A stretch of DNA of 42,714 nt from Cladosporium sp. IMV 00045 (taxonomy: Eukaryota; Ascomycota; Dothideomycetes; Cladosporiales; Cladosporiaceae), in assembly GCA_001931905.2 (NCBI GenBank), contig MSJI02000922.1:1-42714 (forward strand). Reading direction: 5' to 3'. The position numbers and the translations under genes are program-made. Shown here piece by piece: positions 21,571-31,284 of the stretch. Position 1 is the first letter of the stretch. Each line of letters begins with the position of its first letter. The notes below the pieces were generated by a model, which was not told the DNA's origin, made no database searches, and saw nothing but the letters and a program-made list of their open reading frames with translations.

Positions 21571-21944
21571 TATGCTTCTGGATCGTCGTTATTACGAAGT
21601 TTTGACAGAGGACTTACAAAGTGCGCACGCGTCAACCGACGAACACTGGAAAAACCCCGTGCAAATATCAGTTCATTCCGAGGTGCAGTCAAAATGCCTC
21701 CAGATCCTATCCTGCTAGGTTACCTATGACAGGACAGACCAAGCTTTTTACGGACCCACGTCCTGTCATAAACGATGACAGTAGCTCCATCGCAATCACG
21801 AGCGAAGCGACCTGGCGGAGAAGATTCCGCGTCCGACCCTTTTAACGGAGCAGCTTCCCGAGAAAGCGTCAGAAACTGGACACTCTCTTCGAATTGAGAG
21901 TCACGCATTTTTGAGCTCAAACACGGCAGTGTCATGGGATCCCG
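21571..21944. other. Segment between two TGAATC-rich tracts, no gene
   Basis: I recognise no coding sequence. The segment could be unrelated host DNA or the interior of a non-autonomous element bounded by the two TGAATC-rich tracts. Confidence 0.3.
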
Positions 21945-22080
21945 GATTCTAAATCTAAATTACTGAATCTGCTGAATCTTACTGAATCTATGGCATGATT
22001 CAGGAATTACTGATTCAGTAGTGGCTGTACTGAATTATTGAATTGAATTACTGAATCACGATTCACATAACTTATTGACA
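21945..22080. repeat. Second ACTGAATC/GATTCAGT-rich tract
   Basis: Many copies of ACTGAATC, GATTCAG and AATTACTGA in about 135 bp, resembling the tract at 21460-21570. This is possibly the other terminus of a small hAT-type element, or a solo end. Confidence 0.4.
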
Positions 22081-22141
22081 ACTCTGATCTAGAGAGACGC
22101 TTTGCGGAGACAAAGTGGAAAATGGGAGCTCTGTGTCTTGC

Positions 22142-22277
22142 GAGTGATACAGTGTTTCGAGTGACCGTCCAGGCGAGGTTAACCACTAAGCTCATAGCCG
22201 GGAGTGCTGAAAAAGGATGCTTTGATCTTATCGAAATGCGCACGACCATGAAGACTCCAAAAGACACTGTATCACTC
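22142..22277. mobile_element. 136-bp MITE-like element with perfect 14-bp inverted repeats
   Basis: GAGTGATACAGTGT at 22142-22155 and its exact reverse complement ACACTGTATCACTC at 22264-22277 bound a non-coding 136-bp segment. If the true ends are CAGTG...CACTG with TA duplications, it would be a Tc1/mariner-type MITE in a palindromic target GAGTGATATCACTC. No transposase is inside. Confidence 0.5.
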
Positions 22278-22954
22278 AAAATTTATGCCAGTCGAGCAAG
22301 TTTGTCAATGTCACAGTACCCTCGGAACAAGGGAAAATGGAGGCAGTGAGGTAGGGTTTGAGATGTGTGTGTCACAGGTTACACCCTGATGTTGGGCTAT
22401 GCCCTTGGTATTGGACATCTGCATTGTTGGCGAGACGAGATTACAGAATGCGACACGTGATCATTGTACGATGGTGGCGTGACAAGCGACACAGACATAC
22501 TACTTTGTGAAAAACATCCTACTTGAGCCCGTGTCAGTGTGTATCACAGTGATCCGACCGTGAAGTTCCACATGTAGGCAGAAAGCAGTTCACCCATGCA
22601 ATCGCTCATCCTGTCAATGCGCCAAGGCCAGCTGTGACGTCAACGTCACTACTCTCTGACGCAAAGCAGCTTTCGCCCTGCCGTGTACTCAACAGTTCTG
22701 TCGTGCACTAAGATTAAGGTTATGTAGGACTATATGTAGGGTGACATATTTCGTTAAGCGAATGACTAAATCGGTGAAAATACGATCAAAAGATGCATCA
22801 TCCCACTGTACAAAGCGTGTGAAAACCTGACTGATACTGTATGCTGCCACAAAGCATGATGCATAAATACTATGCTCTCGGTCTGGCTTACAGACCTCGC
22901 AGATTGTGGGGCTATCTTTCGCTGTGGCTGACCCGCTCGCAGTATAACCCTCTG
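22278..22954. other. Intergenic, nothing recognised
   Basis: About 680 bp with no recognisable coding sequence, RNA gene or repeat. Confidence 0.35.
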
Positions 22955-23221
22955 CATAATGGCTGGTACGGTGGCCCGAACGTCGAATACTACATTCACA
23001 CCACTCACCTCGAAAGTTTGTCGGAACTTGAGCCTATATAGATATATGATTGGTCGAGCGAGATGGCGGAGAAAATTCCGCTCTCCCCCGTGAAACTGAA
23101 GCTCAAAGTATAGCAACTACGCCCGCGGTATATATACTACGTAGGAAGTTCAGACAAACTTTCGAGATCGAGTGGTGTGAAGACAGTATCTGACGCTCGG
23201 GCCACCGTACCAGCCATTATG
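22955..23221. mobile_element. Foldback-type element with about 76-bp inverted arms
   Basis: The left arm (22955-23030) and right arm (23145-23221) are reverse complements with roughly 85-90% identity by eye. Both outer ends read CATAATGGCTGGTACGGTGG. The 114-bp centre contains TATA-like runs (CCTATATAGATATAT, GGTATATATACTAC), an inverted CCAAT box (GATTGGT) and a small stem GCGGA...TCCGC. The element ends 254 bp upstream of the ComA-like gene and could supply promoter elements. Confidence 0.6.
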
Positions 23222-23394
23222 CTCAGCATTGTAGTTCTATTCCTACCCGTGCCCCACACCGAAATCCCCGCTTGCGAGGTAGTTTCCTGGGACGGCTGTG
23301 GCGGACGTGTATTCCTCATGATGACGAACGGCAAACGGAGAGGAACTCCAGCTTTTTTCAAGATATAGTATGGCATGATAGCAAGATTTTGAAA

Positions 23395-23404
23395 CGAACA
23401 TTCC
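23395..23404 (+). promoter_or_regulatory. Possible heat-shock element, half pair
   Basis: CGAACATTCC fits two inverted nGAAn units (nGAAnnTTCn) and is preceded by another GAA unit five bases upstream in direct orientation. It lies about 70 bp before the ComA-like start. The match is short and could be chance. Confidence 0.25.
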
Positions 23405-23475
23405 AACCATCCCGTCGCTTTGACACCGTCTCGAGCGGATACATACTGTTCGACTCATCACTGCCCGCATCGATC

Positions 23476-24504
23476 ATGGCGTGCAAGACGTTCGCCAGCG
23501 CTTTCTTGCGGCAATGCCACTTGAACCCAGTCCTCGTACGCTCAACCCGCAGAGCATTTTCCTCGTCACGTCCATCTCAGAATGAGAATGGCTCTGGCGT
23601 CTTAATTGAGGATCACAATCACGGGTTCGGATTCATTAGGCATAATCCACGCCCAGCAAAGCCGCGCAGCAACGGCCTCACCGAGATACGTGGACCTTAC
23701 TATTCCGCCATGGGGAAAAACTACCTTGCCGACGTTCTCGAGACAATGGGTCACCATGTAGACGGTCTGAAATTTGCTGGAGGCAGTTTCAGCCTGTTTC
23801 CGGAGGTCAAGCTAAGGGAACTCATCAACGTAGCTCACGAGCACGGGGTTTATGTGTCCACAGGCGGTTGGCTGGAACACGTGCTGACTCAAGGGAGCGA
23901 CAACGCTGTTGACAAGTATTTGGAAAAATGCAAAGACATTGGGTTAGGATCTCTACGCCCACGCTTTGCGGTCGTTAATGAGATGCCCCGCTAACCACAC
24001 TGCTCCAGTTTCGATGTCGTGGAGATCTCATCCGGATTCCTTTCCCTGCCTCAAGACGATTGGCTCCGCCTCGTTGATCGCGTACATAGGACTGGTCTCA
24101 AAGCAAAGCCTGAGCTTGGTATCCAGTTTGGTGCTGGTGGAGACACCGCGGCTACCGATCTCGAATCAATCGGCACGGCCGATCCAAGCCGCGTCACAGC
24201 CATGGCTAAACGATTCATCGATGCTGGCGTTGAGCTGATGATGATCGAGTCTGAAGGAATAACAGAGAATGTGAGATCGTGGCGGACGGATGCGATCCAA
24301 AGCATCTTACACGACGTACCGATGGAAAGGATAATGTTCGAAGCAGCAGACCCAGCGGTGTTCAACTGGTATGTGAGGGAGTTTGGCGTGGATATCAACT
24401 TGTTCGTCGACCACTCGCAGATCGTCCAGTTGAGCTGCTTGAGAGCAGGGATTTGGGGCATGGCAGATACATTTGGCAAGATTGCGACATTCAGATCTGC
24501 GTGA
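23476..24504 (+). CDS. ComA/phosphosulfolactate synthase-like protein, probably mitochondrial
   Basis: Exons 23476-23942 and 24009-24504 (66-bp intron, GTTAGG donor, GCTAACC branch point, CCAG acceptor) give 320 residues. Residues 1-36 look like a mitochondrial presequence, with no acidic residues, several arginines and RRAFSSS. The rest matches the ComA TIM-barrel family, which includes archaeal phosphosulfolactate synthase and the plant heat-stress protein HSA32: LADVLETMGHHVDGLKFAGG, LINVAHEHGVYVSTGGWLE, FDVVEISSGFLSLP, AGVELMMIESEGITEN and FVDHSQIVQLSCLRAGIWG. Known archaeal members make phosphosulfolactate for coenzyme M, a pathway fungi are not known to have, so the reaction here is open. 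An in-frame upstream methionine at 23272 exists but would bury the presequence. No damage seen. Confidence 0.85.
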
Positions 24505-24989
24505 GATAGCCGTTAGCCACAAGTCAGACAGCTCAAATCTGTAATTATTGTCCAGCCCTAGCAGCTCGTGAAAGACCTTTTTCTTTTTTCCCATGAACCA
24601 CTGTCAACGGGTGTTGCACTGCTGTCATGCTGCTATGAGATAACGGCAACGTCGCACCCGAGATTAAATTATCAAGTGAATACAAGTAAATTCGATCACA
24701 TTGAGATTATTTCATAAGTTAGTGACTATAGCACGCGTCGCTGTCGAGAAAGAAGGCTGACGCAGTGTCCATTGATAATCAGCGGAGTGATGGTGAAGAC
24801 GAATGGAAGAACGGAGAAGGCCCACGATACGACACTCTTCTTCATACGGGCATCCGAATTCTCGTGGTGCGGACACGTCTTTCTCAGAGTTCGTCGCCCG
24901 GCGAGACCCCAAGCCCCTGCAGAGCACAGAGTACGCTCGTCTCGTCAACAAAGTATCGGACCTGAGATTTGTAGACATGGCGACTTGTA
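24505..24989. other. Intergenic, nothing recognised
   Basis: No feature is supported between the ComA-like gene and the left end of the Fot1/pogo element. Confidence 0.4.
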
Positions 24990-25060
24990 ACGTAGTTCAC
25001 GGGGAAGCGAACCGGGCGGGGTAGAGAACCAGCAGCTTTGCGATTTTCGACCTGCAATAA

Positions 25061-26752
25061 TCACCTACGCTTCGAAACTACGATACAGTCTGATCCTGAG
25101 TCATCAGCTACAATCTGCAACTCTCCGTCTACGTCCACCTCCAATGTGTTCCTCGATTTACGCCTCTTCGGCCTAGCATTCTTTTTCTTCTTCGACGTTT
25201 CCAGTTCCGCTGACCTGGCAATTTCCAGGACTTCCTGAGTACTGAATACGAATCGCCCCTTCAGTGCAACTCTTTTACCTTTCTTACGACCCTTTCGGGT
25301 ATGGAGAAGTTCCGCTTGCTCCTTGATCTGCTTTTTTAGTGTGAAGTTCTCGCTATTTGCGACTTCAAGAGCGCGAGTCATCCGCTCCGTAAAACGCTTT
25401 GCCGGAGACGAAAGGTCGCGACAAGCCCGTATCGCAGTATTCAGAAGCGCACTGGCTTGTCGGAGCTCAGTACCGTCAGGCGGTGAGCTGTCGAGCAGCG
25501 CTAGATCTAGATCGATTTGCTGGGTTGGTGTGTGCGGTGGTGAAGCCGCAGGTGTTGAGCTGTTGGGGAGCTTCGCAAGCACGGTCATCGGGCTCAATGG
25601 CATCAAGCCTGCACTCCGCCAACCACTCAAAATGTTATGCTTGTTCAGAGCCCTTTCTCTTGCGCGGATATACATTGCGACCCACTGTACTCGTGGAATG
25701 CGCCCAGCATCGAATCGAAGGGCGGCGTCTGTCTCGGAGATCAGGGCGCGCTTGAGCGGCGCAAACACACCGACATCGAGTGGTTGGAGAATGCGGGAGG
25801 TGTGTGGAGGTAGTATTAGCAAGTCGATGACGTTCTGCATACAGAACGAAATTACACTGGCAGTGACATGACTGCTGTGGCCGTCCATGACGAGAAGTCT
25901 ACGTCTGGTAGGGTCTTCTGGCCTAGTTAAAGGCTCAAAAACACTAGTCAGCCACTCGTAGCCGTGACTATCAGATGTCCAGCCGCTGCTGCTCGTCGAG
26001 AAGCGCCAATCTCGTGGTGTTCGCGCAGGTATCCAAGCATCATTGGTGTGCTTTGCCTTAAAGATCAGCAAGGGTAGAACGGCCGTGCCGGCGGCGCTCA
26101 CACACTCGATAGCAGTAATCCACTCTTGTCTGCTGCCGATCTGCTTCCAACTGCTTGCTTCGCGAATGTTGACCAGAGCTCTTGATGACTGACTCGCTCC
26201 GACCGCGAACCCGGACTCGTCCATGTTGTAAACGTGGTCCGCAGCGTATTGGTGCTGCGTCCAAAGCTCTGTCACCGCGTCAAACCATCTCTTCACTCCA
26301 TCGTAGTTCGTCGCTTTTAAGCGCGCGGCGTCAATCTGTCGCGTCCATATGCCCGCGATCTCGGGATTGCGACTTTTGAAGCGACCAAGCCATCTTTCAC
26401 CTATGGGTCGCAAAGGTTGTGGCTCGGCCTTGGAAATCCGGACGCGACCGCGCCTCAGTTCCTCGGCCATTTCAACGACTAAGGCAGGGGATGCAGGAAA
26501 TCCGCCGCGTGTAAGACGAGTGACCCATCGCGACAGAGTCTTTTCTTCGGTCGGCGAGAGTATCTGCTCGGTTTCGTGGGCTGCAGAGCGCGATTTGCGT
26601 CCTGACATGCGACCGAGCAAAGTGGGGTATGGGACATTTAATGCGATGGCTGCTTTACGGACTGAGGGATAATCTTTATTCTTGATGGCTAAGATGGCCG
26701 CCTGTACATCACCTTCACTGTACCGTATCGGCCCAGGCAATGCGACATCCAT
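25061..26752 (-). CDS. Fot1/pogo transposase, DD35D, intact
   Basis: 563 residues starting at MDVALPGPIRYSEGD. Residues 11-50 form a psq-type helix-turn-helix and 63-135 a CENP-B-type helix-turn-helix (LSPTEEKTLSRWV, ERWLGRFKSRN). The DDE_1 catalytic core has D178 (YNMDESGF), D290 (VMDGHSSH) and D326 (LQPLDVGVF), so the last two acidic residues are separated by 35. A lysine-rich C-terminal segment follows. An in-frame extension upstream (to 26827) encodes a run of histidines, but this is only the CAT-repeat tail of the nested LINE read through, so I reject it as the start. The LINE sits 37 bp upstream of the start codon and may block transcription. Confidence 0.85.
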   Translation of the reverse strand: MDVALPGPIRYSEGDVQAAILAIKNKDYPSVRKAAIALNVPYPTLLGRMSGRKSRSAAHETEQILSPTEEKTLSRWVTRLTRGGFPASPALVVEMAEELRRGRVRISKAEPQPLRPIGERWLGRFKSRNPEIAGIWTRQIDAARLKATNYDGVKRWFDAVTELWTQHQYAADHVYNMDESGFAVGASQSSRALVNIREASSWKQIGSRQEWITAIECVSAAGTAVLPLLIFKAKHTNDAWIPARTPRDWRFSTSSSGWTSDSHGYEWLTSVFEPLTRPEDPTRRRLLVMDGHSSHVTASVISFCMQNVIDLLILPPHTSRILQPLDVGVFAPLKRALISETDAALRFDAGRIPRVQWVAMYIRARERALNKHNILSGWRSAGLMPLSPMTVLAKLPNSSTPAASPPHTPTQQIDLDLALLDSSPPDGTELRQASALLNTAIRACRDLSSPAKRFTERMTRALEVANSENFTLKKQIKEQAELLHTRKGRKKGKRVALKGRFVFSTQEVLEIARSAELETSKKKKNARPKRRKSRNTLEVDVDGELQIVADDSGSDCIVVSKRR

Positions 26753-26788
26753 GGTGGGTGGTGAAAGAGGTTGGAGAGCACGAACTGC

Positions 26789-27650
26789 ATGATGATGATG
26801 ATGATGATTCTCATTCAGGCTATGCACGGAGACCGTATGAGCCGTCCATTATCGCTGCCTAACACTACAATGAACAACGCCTTGCACTCATGACCCGAGA
26901 GATTAGCCAACACCTCACTCGACCCTCATGTCCGAAGAACGAGACAGTCTGCCAGTCTGGTAAAGAAAACGGATGGAAGCTCTGACGACCTTCAAATCCG
27001 GCTTCCAACTCTCGCGTGGGCCGTCCATAAACTTGCCCGTTTTAACGTCCTTACGACCGCTCCACCCTTCTAGCAAGTACGAAGCGTCACCCCACCTGTC
27101 GCCTGCCGCTTCCCGCAACGCTTTGCGGGCTTCAGCATACAGATCGCAGCGCAGCAGCACGTGTAGCACTGTCTCGTCGCCACGTCCGCACTCGCAAGTC
27201 GGACTGTCTGCGAGCTTCTTCCTGAAGAGACAGGCGTTCAGCCCGCAGTGCTCCGTCCGAGCCTGCACCAGGATGGACGCCTCGTCGGAAGACAGCGCTC
27301 CATAGAGGCGGAGCGTGTGCTTGCCCGACCAGGCCTTGTCCATCTTCCACGTGTGGTATCGCACGCAGACATCATCCTCGTTCGTATACAGGCCCTTGGC
27401 CCGCTCTGCCTTGACCAGGCGCAGCACTCCCGACAGCTCGCGCACCCTCTCGGCCGGGGCGGCTGTAAGTTCGCTGCCGTTGTCGATGACGGCTCTTGCA
27501 GCCTGTTTTGCTTCGGCAACACCTCGAATACCTTTGTCACAGGGAACAAGAAAGACTGTCACTCGATGGCCGACGCTCTCCATCTCGAGGACGGCATCTG
27601 CAACCTTAGGCACCACGTCTCTCCCGCACCCAACCTTGTGCCCCTTCTCG
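26789..27650 (-). mobile_element. 5'-truncated LINE copy nested in the Fot1/pogo element
   Basis: The sequence matches the 3' end of the LINE at 3701-8000 from its CAT-repeat tail to the CCCCTTCTCG at 27641-27650, after which similarity stops. An imperfect 7-bp pair, GAACTGC (26782-26788) and GAATTGC (27656-27662), may be a decayed target duplication, although the right copy is five bases away from the junction. Confidence 0.75.
26915..27650 (-). pseudogene. LINE ORF2 C-terminal fragment
   Basis: An open minus-strand frame of about 230 codons equals the C-terminal region of ORF2 of the LINE at 3827-6490. It has the same ending (SRSSDMRVE) and the zinc-finger-like CLFRKKLADSPTCECGRGDE segment. 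Around 27080-27160 it keeps residues missing from the longer copy (LRCDLYAEARKALREA), showing that the longer copy has a small deletion there. It lacks the reverse transcriptase. Confidence 0.75.
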
Positions 27651-27918
27651 CCTCAGAATTGCGATAGGGTCGAGGCATGCCCCCCATCATAGAGGCCCCT
27701 ATCTCAGGCCCGCCTATATTCCAAAGCGCGCCCCTAGATGGATCCATCTCTACCCCGCGTGCATCGCTACCCCACGGGTTACGTTATCGAAGAACCCTGA
27801 AACACTCATAGAGCTGACCTCATTGAAAGCTCCATTAATCTAAGGTCTGTGCTGATCTGACCAAAACTTTCGCATTTGGCCACTTTGCGTGACTTGAGAA
27901 GCAGACAGCACGTGCCGT

Positions 27919-29623
27919 CTAACCATAGCCTGAAGTCGGTTTATACATTATGGTCGTGAGGAACTGCGGCAGCCTTAGCAATCTTACTCTATGTGTGTTC
28001 CAGGAGCGTTGGCGAGCATACCTTTCGCTTGTACCTCGTCGTGCCGCTAGTAGCCAACATACCATCCTTAATACTGCTGGTAGCAAGGTGATTCAGTAGG
28101 GTATGGTTTGGCGTACTAAGCACATTCGTATCGTCCTTGTGTGACATTGTGTCGTTGAGAATGCTCTTGCCCAGGAACAAGGGAAATGAGAGCGGTTGTG
28201 GTAGCGTGTTGACGAGGTGAGAGAAACGCTGAAACAGTTCACCCTCGGGACTGCTGTACCTGTCGAGGTCGAGCAGGAATTGCGGGATCTGCTTGGTGTA
28301 GGTTCCTCGAGGAAGTGGCTTGCGGGGTGGCTTTTGCTGTTCCTGCTTCTGTTCCTGCTTCTGTTCCTGCTTATGTTCCTGCTTATGTTCCTGCTGCGGT
28401 TGCCGTCCTTGCGCAGAAGATGGTGCCCAAGAAGCTTGGTTCGGAAATATTGACAGTGGCTTTGAGACTTCTGGTTCTTGCTTTGTCTCTCTGGTCCAAT
28501 GGATGTCTAGTTCTGTCTCAGGTGCTCGTATTTCTGTCTGAGTTTCCAGTGGTTGTGCAACAGAGTCTTCAGTACCCTGAGCATGGGCCTGGATAGTTGC
28601 GGCGCCTGGTATCGGCATCGGCTCAGCTGCTGTGAATGACCGCTTGCGCGTCGCAATGGGTAGCGTAGCGACGATCTCGATGTAGTTCACGAGTATGTTG
28701 GTATAGTCAACGGTCGTAGGTAAATCATTAGAGGTTATCATGTTCCCATCGACTAGGAACTTTAGGTGATATGTTCCGGGCTTCAATTGTAGCGTGATAG
28801 CAAATCCACCCTGCTCATCTCGATGCAGCTTAATTTTGCGATTCCATTGTACGAATGTGCCGGTAACGTACACCTTATCCCCGGGCCCGTTCCACGCGAT
28901 TGGTGTGGGCACTGATGGCGCTATTATCGAAAAGGCCTCGTTGTCTCCAACATCTTCATCGTCCCCAGTCGTCGAACTAAGTGTGTTCACTCTCCTTGGT
29001 AGTCCATCTTCTTCATTCTGTCCAATCGCTGAACTGGTACCTTGCGGCGTGATAATCGGTGACCCTGGTACATGCACCTCCTCAATAGGCAGCGGCAGCC
29101 TAGGCGGGCGACCAAAGTTGAAGGGCGGGCGACCATAGGGAAACCCAGAGGCAGGCTGGCTTGACGGGTAGAATCGGTCAGTCTGTCTCGGGGAGTATGA
29201 GGCTTGCGCCACGTCCACAGAGTGGGTGGAGGGCGAAGGTTGCGGTTTAACTTTCGGCGAGGCATCTGTGGCATTTTGCTGTTTGAAGTGATCGTTCCCC
29301 TTGAAGCTTGGGTCTGGTTGTTGGCTGGCAGAATTATCATCATGCCTTAGCTTCGACGTGCCTTCGCTGGCGGTTGTGGAGCGTGCTCTTGAATGCAAAG
29401 TTATCGGACCGTGGGCGATGGTGGCATGGGCGTGCGTGCGGGTAGGCTGGGTTGCATTCGAGGCGGAGCTGGAGGTCGAAATCAGTGACGGGGCCCCGGA
29501 TTTTGTGCTGCCTCGTGAAAGTGCCGGCGCGCTTTCCTTGCGCCGTGCGGCATGGCGAGCAACCTCAGAGGAGGCGGGCGAAACAGCATCGCCCTTGCTG
29601 TCGTTGCTCTGCGAGTTGCCCAT
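27919..29623 (-). CDS. SNF1/AMPK beta subunit (Gal83/Sip-type)
   Basis: Exon 1 is 29623-28022 and exon 2 is 27963-27919. The 58-bp intron (GTATGC...CCGCAG) is needed to complete the conserved C-terminus (YKRKFLTTIMYKPT). The 548-residue product starts MGNSQS, a myristoylation-type N-terminus with G2 and S6, which favours 29623 over the upstream methionine at 29656. A long Ser/Pro-rich region follows, then a glycogen-binding CBM48 domain near 239-320 (IAWNGPGDKVYVTGTFVQW, FLVDGN). A Q/E/K/H repeat encoded by five 12-bp units comes next (28337-28396), then the ASC domain near 446-548 (IPQFLLDLDR, NHTLLNHLATSSIKDG). The beta subunit scaffolds the Snf1 kinase and gamma subunit in carbon-stress signalling. 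No damage seen. Confidence 0.92.
28337..28396. repeat. 12-bp minisatellite inside the beta-subunit gene
   Basis: Five tandem copies of CTGTTCCTGCTT (variants ATGTTCCTGCTT) encode a Q/E/K/H repeat between the CBM48 and ASC domains. The copy number keeps the reading frame. Confidence 0.8.
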
Positions 29624-29744
29624 CCCCGCTGGTGAGTCGGTATGTCTGCTGATCATCGGCGTTTAGGCGGCTCCTTTTGCGGACTGTGCTGGTTGGCATG
29701 GAACGTGCGTGACTGGAAACGCAAGGATACAATCAAGCGAATCG

Positions 29745-30443
29745 GGCGGGCGGCCTCCAACCTCTCGATGTTGGGTGCTTTGGCCCCCTAAAAAAAGCAT
29801 ACGGTCGGCAGATTGAGACCAGGCTGAAGGCAGGGACAATGTACATCTCAAATGAAGACTACTTCGAGGGGTTTCTCGAAGCATTCATGGAGCCAATGAC
29901 GGAAAGCAACACCAAGGCAGGTTTTAGAAGGGGGGAGGGCGGGATTGGTTGGTCATAACCCAGAAACAGTCATCTCGGCACTTAATGCCAAACTAAAGAC
30001 GCTCCCGCCTCGGGGAACCTCTCACGGCGAGCCTGACCCTTGGACTTCCAAAGACTTTTACTAACGTGATTGAGGCTGGCTTACAGACTAAATTCATCAA
30101 AGTTCGAGCCTCTTGTCATCAAGAGAGTTCTCCAACATCAGTTCTCGGAGCTATTAACCAACTTGCGAAGGGCACAACCGCATTGATGCATCAGATGGCT
30201 CTGTTGAAGTCCGAGAACATGGTACTCCGGGACGAAAATGATAGACTTAGCCGTCGCCGCAGAGGAAGAAGAACACGTTTGCAGGAGCGAGGAAGCATGA
30301 CTCTAACTGAAAGGCAAAGTCAACAGGCTCAAAACCAGGCGGTGGTGCGGGGAAGGGAGGGAATGCGACAAAGTAATGATCGTAAGACCGCGCGTGGAAA
30401 CGAAGAAGCGACGATGTGGTGTTTGCGGAAACAAACGACGTAA
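29745..30443 (+). pseudogene. Fot1/Pot2-type transposase C-terminal relic
   Basis: Plus-strand frames give LQPLDVGCFGPLKKAYGRQIE (containing the third catalytic aspartate), ISNEDYFEGFLEAF, NPETVISALNAKLKTLPP, SSPTSVLGAINQLAKGTTAL and LLKSENMVLRDENDRLSRRR. These are in order and typical of Pot2/Fot1-like transposases, but are broken by at least two frame changes (near 29950 and 30060). Everything upstream of the third aspartate is absent. The relic lies between the beta-subunit gene and the con-10-type gene and is not the same family member as the element at 24990. Confidence 0.7.
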
Positions 30444-30736
30444 CTCCGAGAACTTGTCAGGCAGGTATGGTAGCGCCCGAAGTATAAGACAAGGAGTATA
30501 ATCAATGCATCCGGAATGTTTTACCCACGTCAAGCTCACGTCAAGTCACGTTAAGTCACGTCAAGATTCCTCACAATGACAGCATTCAGATATGGCATCA
30601 CCGAGCCTCTTTAGGCAGTTCAAAACAGCATAACAAGTCGAGCACGGCACTGTCCCAATAACTTGTACTCCCTCAATCCTAACATCAACCGTATTACCGT
30701 CCTACCCTCGACCAACTCACCTAATAAAGTGCCGCA

Positions 30737-31040
30737 ATGACCGACAACCAAAACCCGGGTAACTTCGCTAACCGCCCCAAGGAGGAGGTTCAGAATATGG
30801 CCTCCAAGGGTGGCCAGACTGGCACAGAGAACGCCGGCTTTGCTTCCATGCCTAAGGACAAGGTTGTAAGTCTCATCAAACTCCATTTTCACATAACATT
30901 TTGCGGTTTGGGAGATTCGCATCTGACAATCATTATAGCAAGATATCGCCTCTCAGGGCGGCAAAGCCAGCGGCGGCAGCTTCGAGCCGGGTAGCCAGAA
31001 GGCAAAAGAGGCCGGTCAGAAGGGCGGGTCGTCGTCTTAA
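30737..31040 (+). CDS. Con-10-type KGG-repeat protein
   Basis: Exons 30737-30865 and 30939-31040 (73-bp intron, GTAAGT...TATAG) give 76 residues. The protein is small, hydrophilic and glycine-rich, with three KGG-like motifs (MASKGGQTG, ASQGGKASGG, GQKGGSSS). It resembles conidiation-specific protein 10 of filamentous ascomycetes, a small protein linked to conidiation, light and stress, of unknown biochemical role. TACTAAT-type branch sites are not obvious, but the donor and acceptor are strong and the frame is continuous. GC content and codon use look like the SNF1 beta gene and unlike the mobile elements. Confidence 0.88.
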
Positions 31041-31284
31041 ACAAGGTAGATGTGTTCAGTGGGAGTTCGACGGGCTACGACCAATATGTAGAACGTGGCT
31101 GTACGAATGTCATGATTGTTTATTTTTGCTTCACTTCCAGTATCACTTCCTGCTTAGGGTAGCGGGGACTATACCTTGATATTGATGTGTGTGAGGCCAT
31201 TTCCCAGGGAAGTGGAAACCCCCGCTTAGTGTGCCAAATCCACATCACCTGTCCACGCTTCTCAGTGCCTATTCGCAATGATTG

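Larger units (their letters stand above)
24990..27784 (-). mobile_element. Fot1/pogo-type DNA transposon with nested LINE
   Basis: About 40-bp imperfect inverted repeats bound the element. The left end starts ACGTAGTTCACGGGG and includes GCGGGGTAGAGA; the right end, reverse-complemented, starts ACGTAACCCGTGGGG and includes GCGGGGTAGAGA. TA lies directly outside both ends (24988-24989 and 27785-27786), the target duplication of this superfamily. Removing the nested LINE (26789-27650) leaves about 1.93 kb, normal for Fot1-like elements. Confidence 0.82.

Noticed and set aside
23272..23475. Upstream in-frame start of the ComA-like gene
   Set aside because: The extra 68 residues have no family similarity and would bury the presequence-like segment starting at 23476.
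26753..26827. Histidine-run N-terminal extension of the Fot1/pogo transposase
   Set aside because: The six histidines are encoded by the CAT-repeat tail of the nested LINE; the transposase proper starts at 26752.
28217..28596. Plus-strand leucine- and cysteine-rich frames
   Set aside because: They are antisense translations of the 12-bp minisatellite inside the SNF1 beta-subunit gene.
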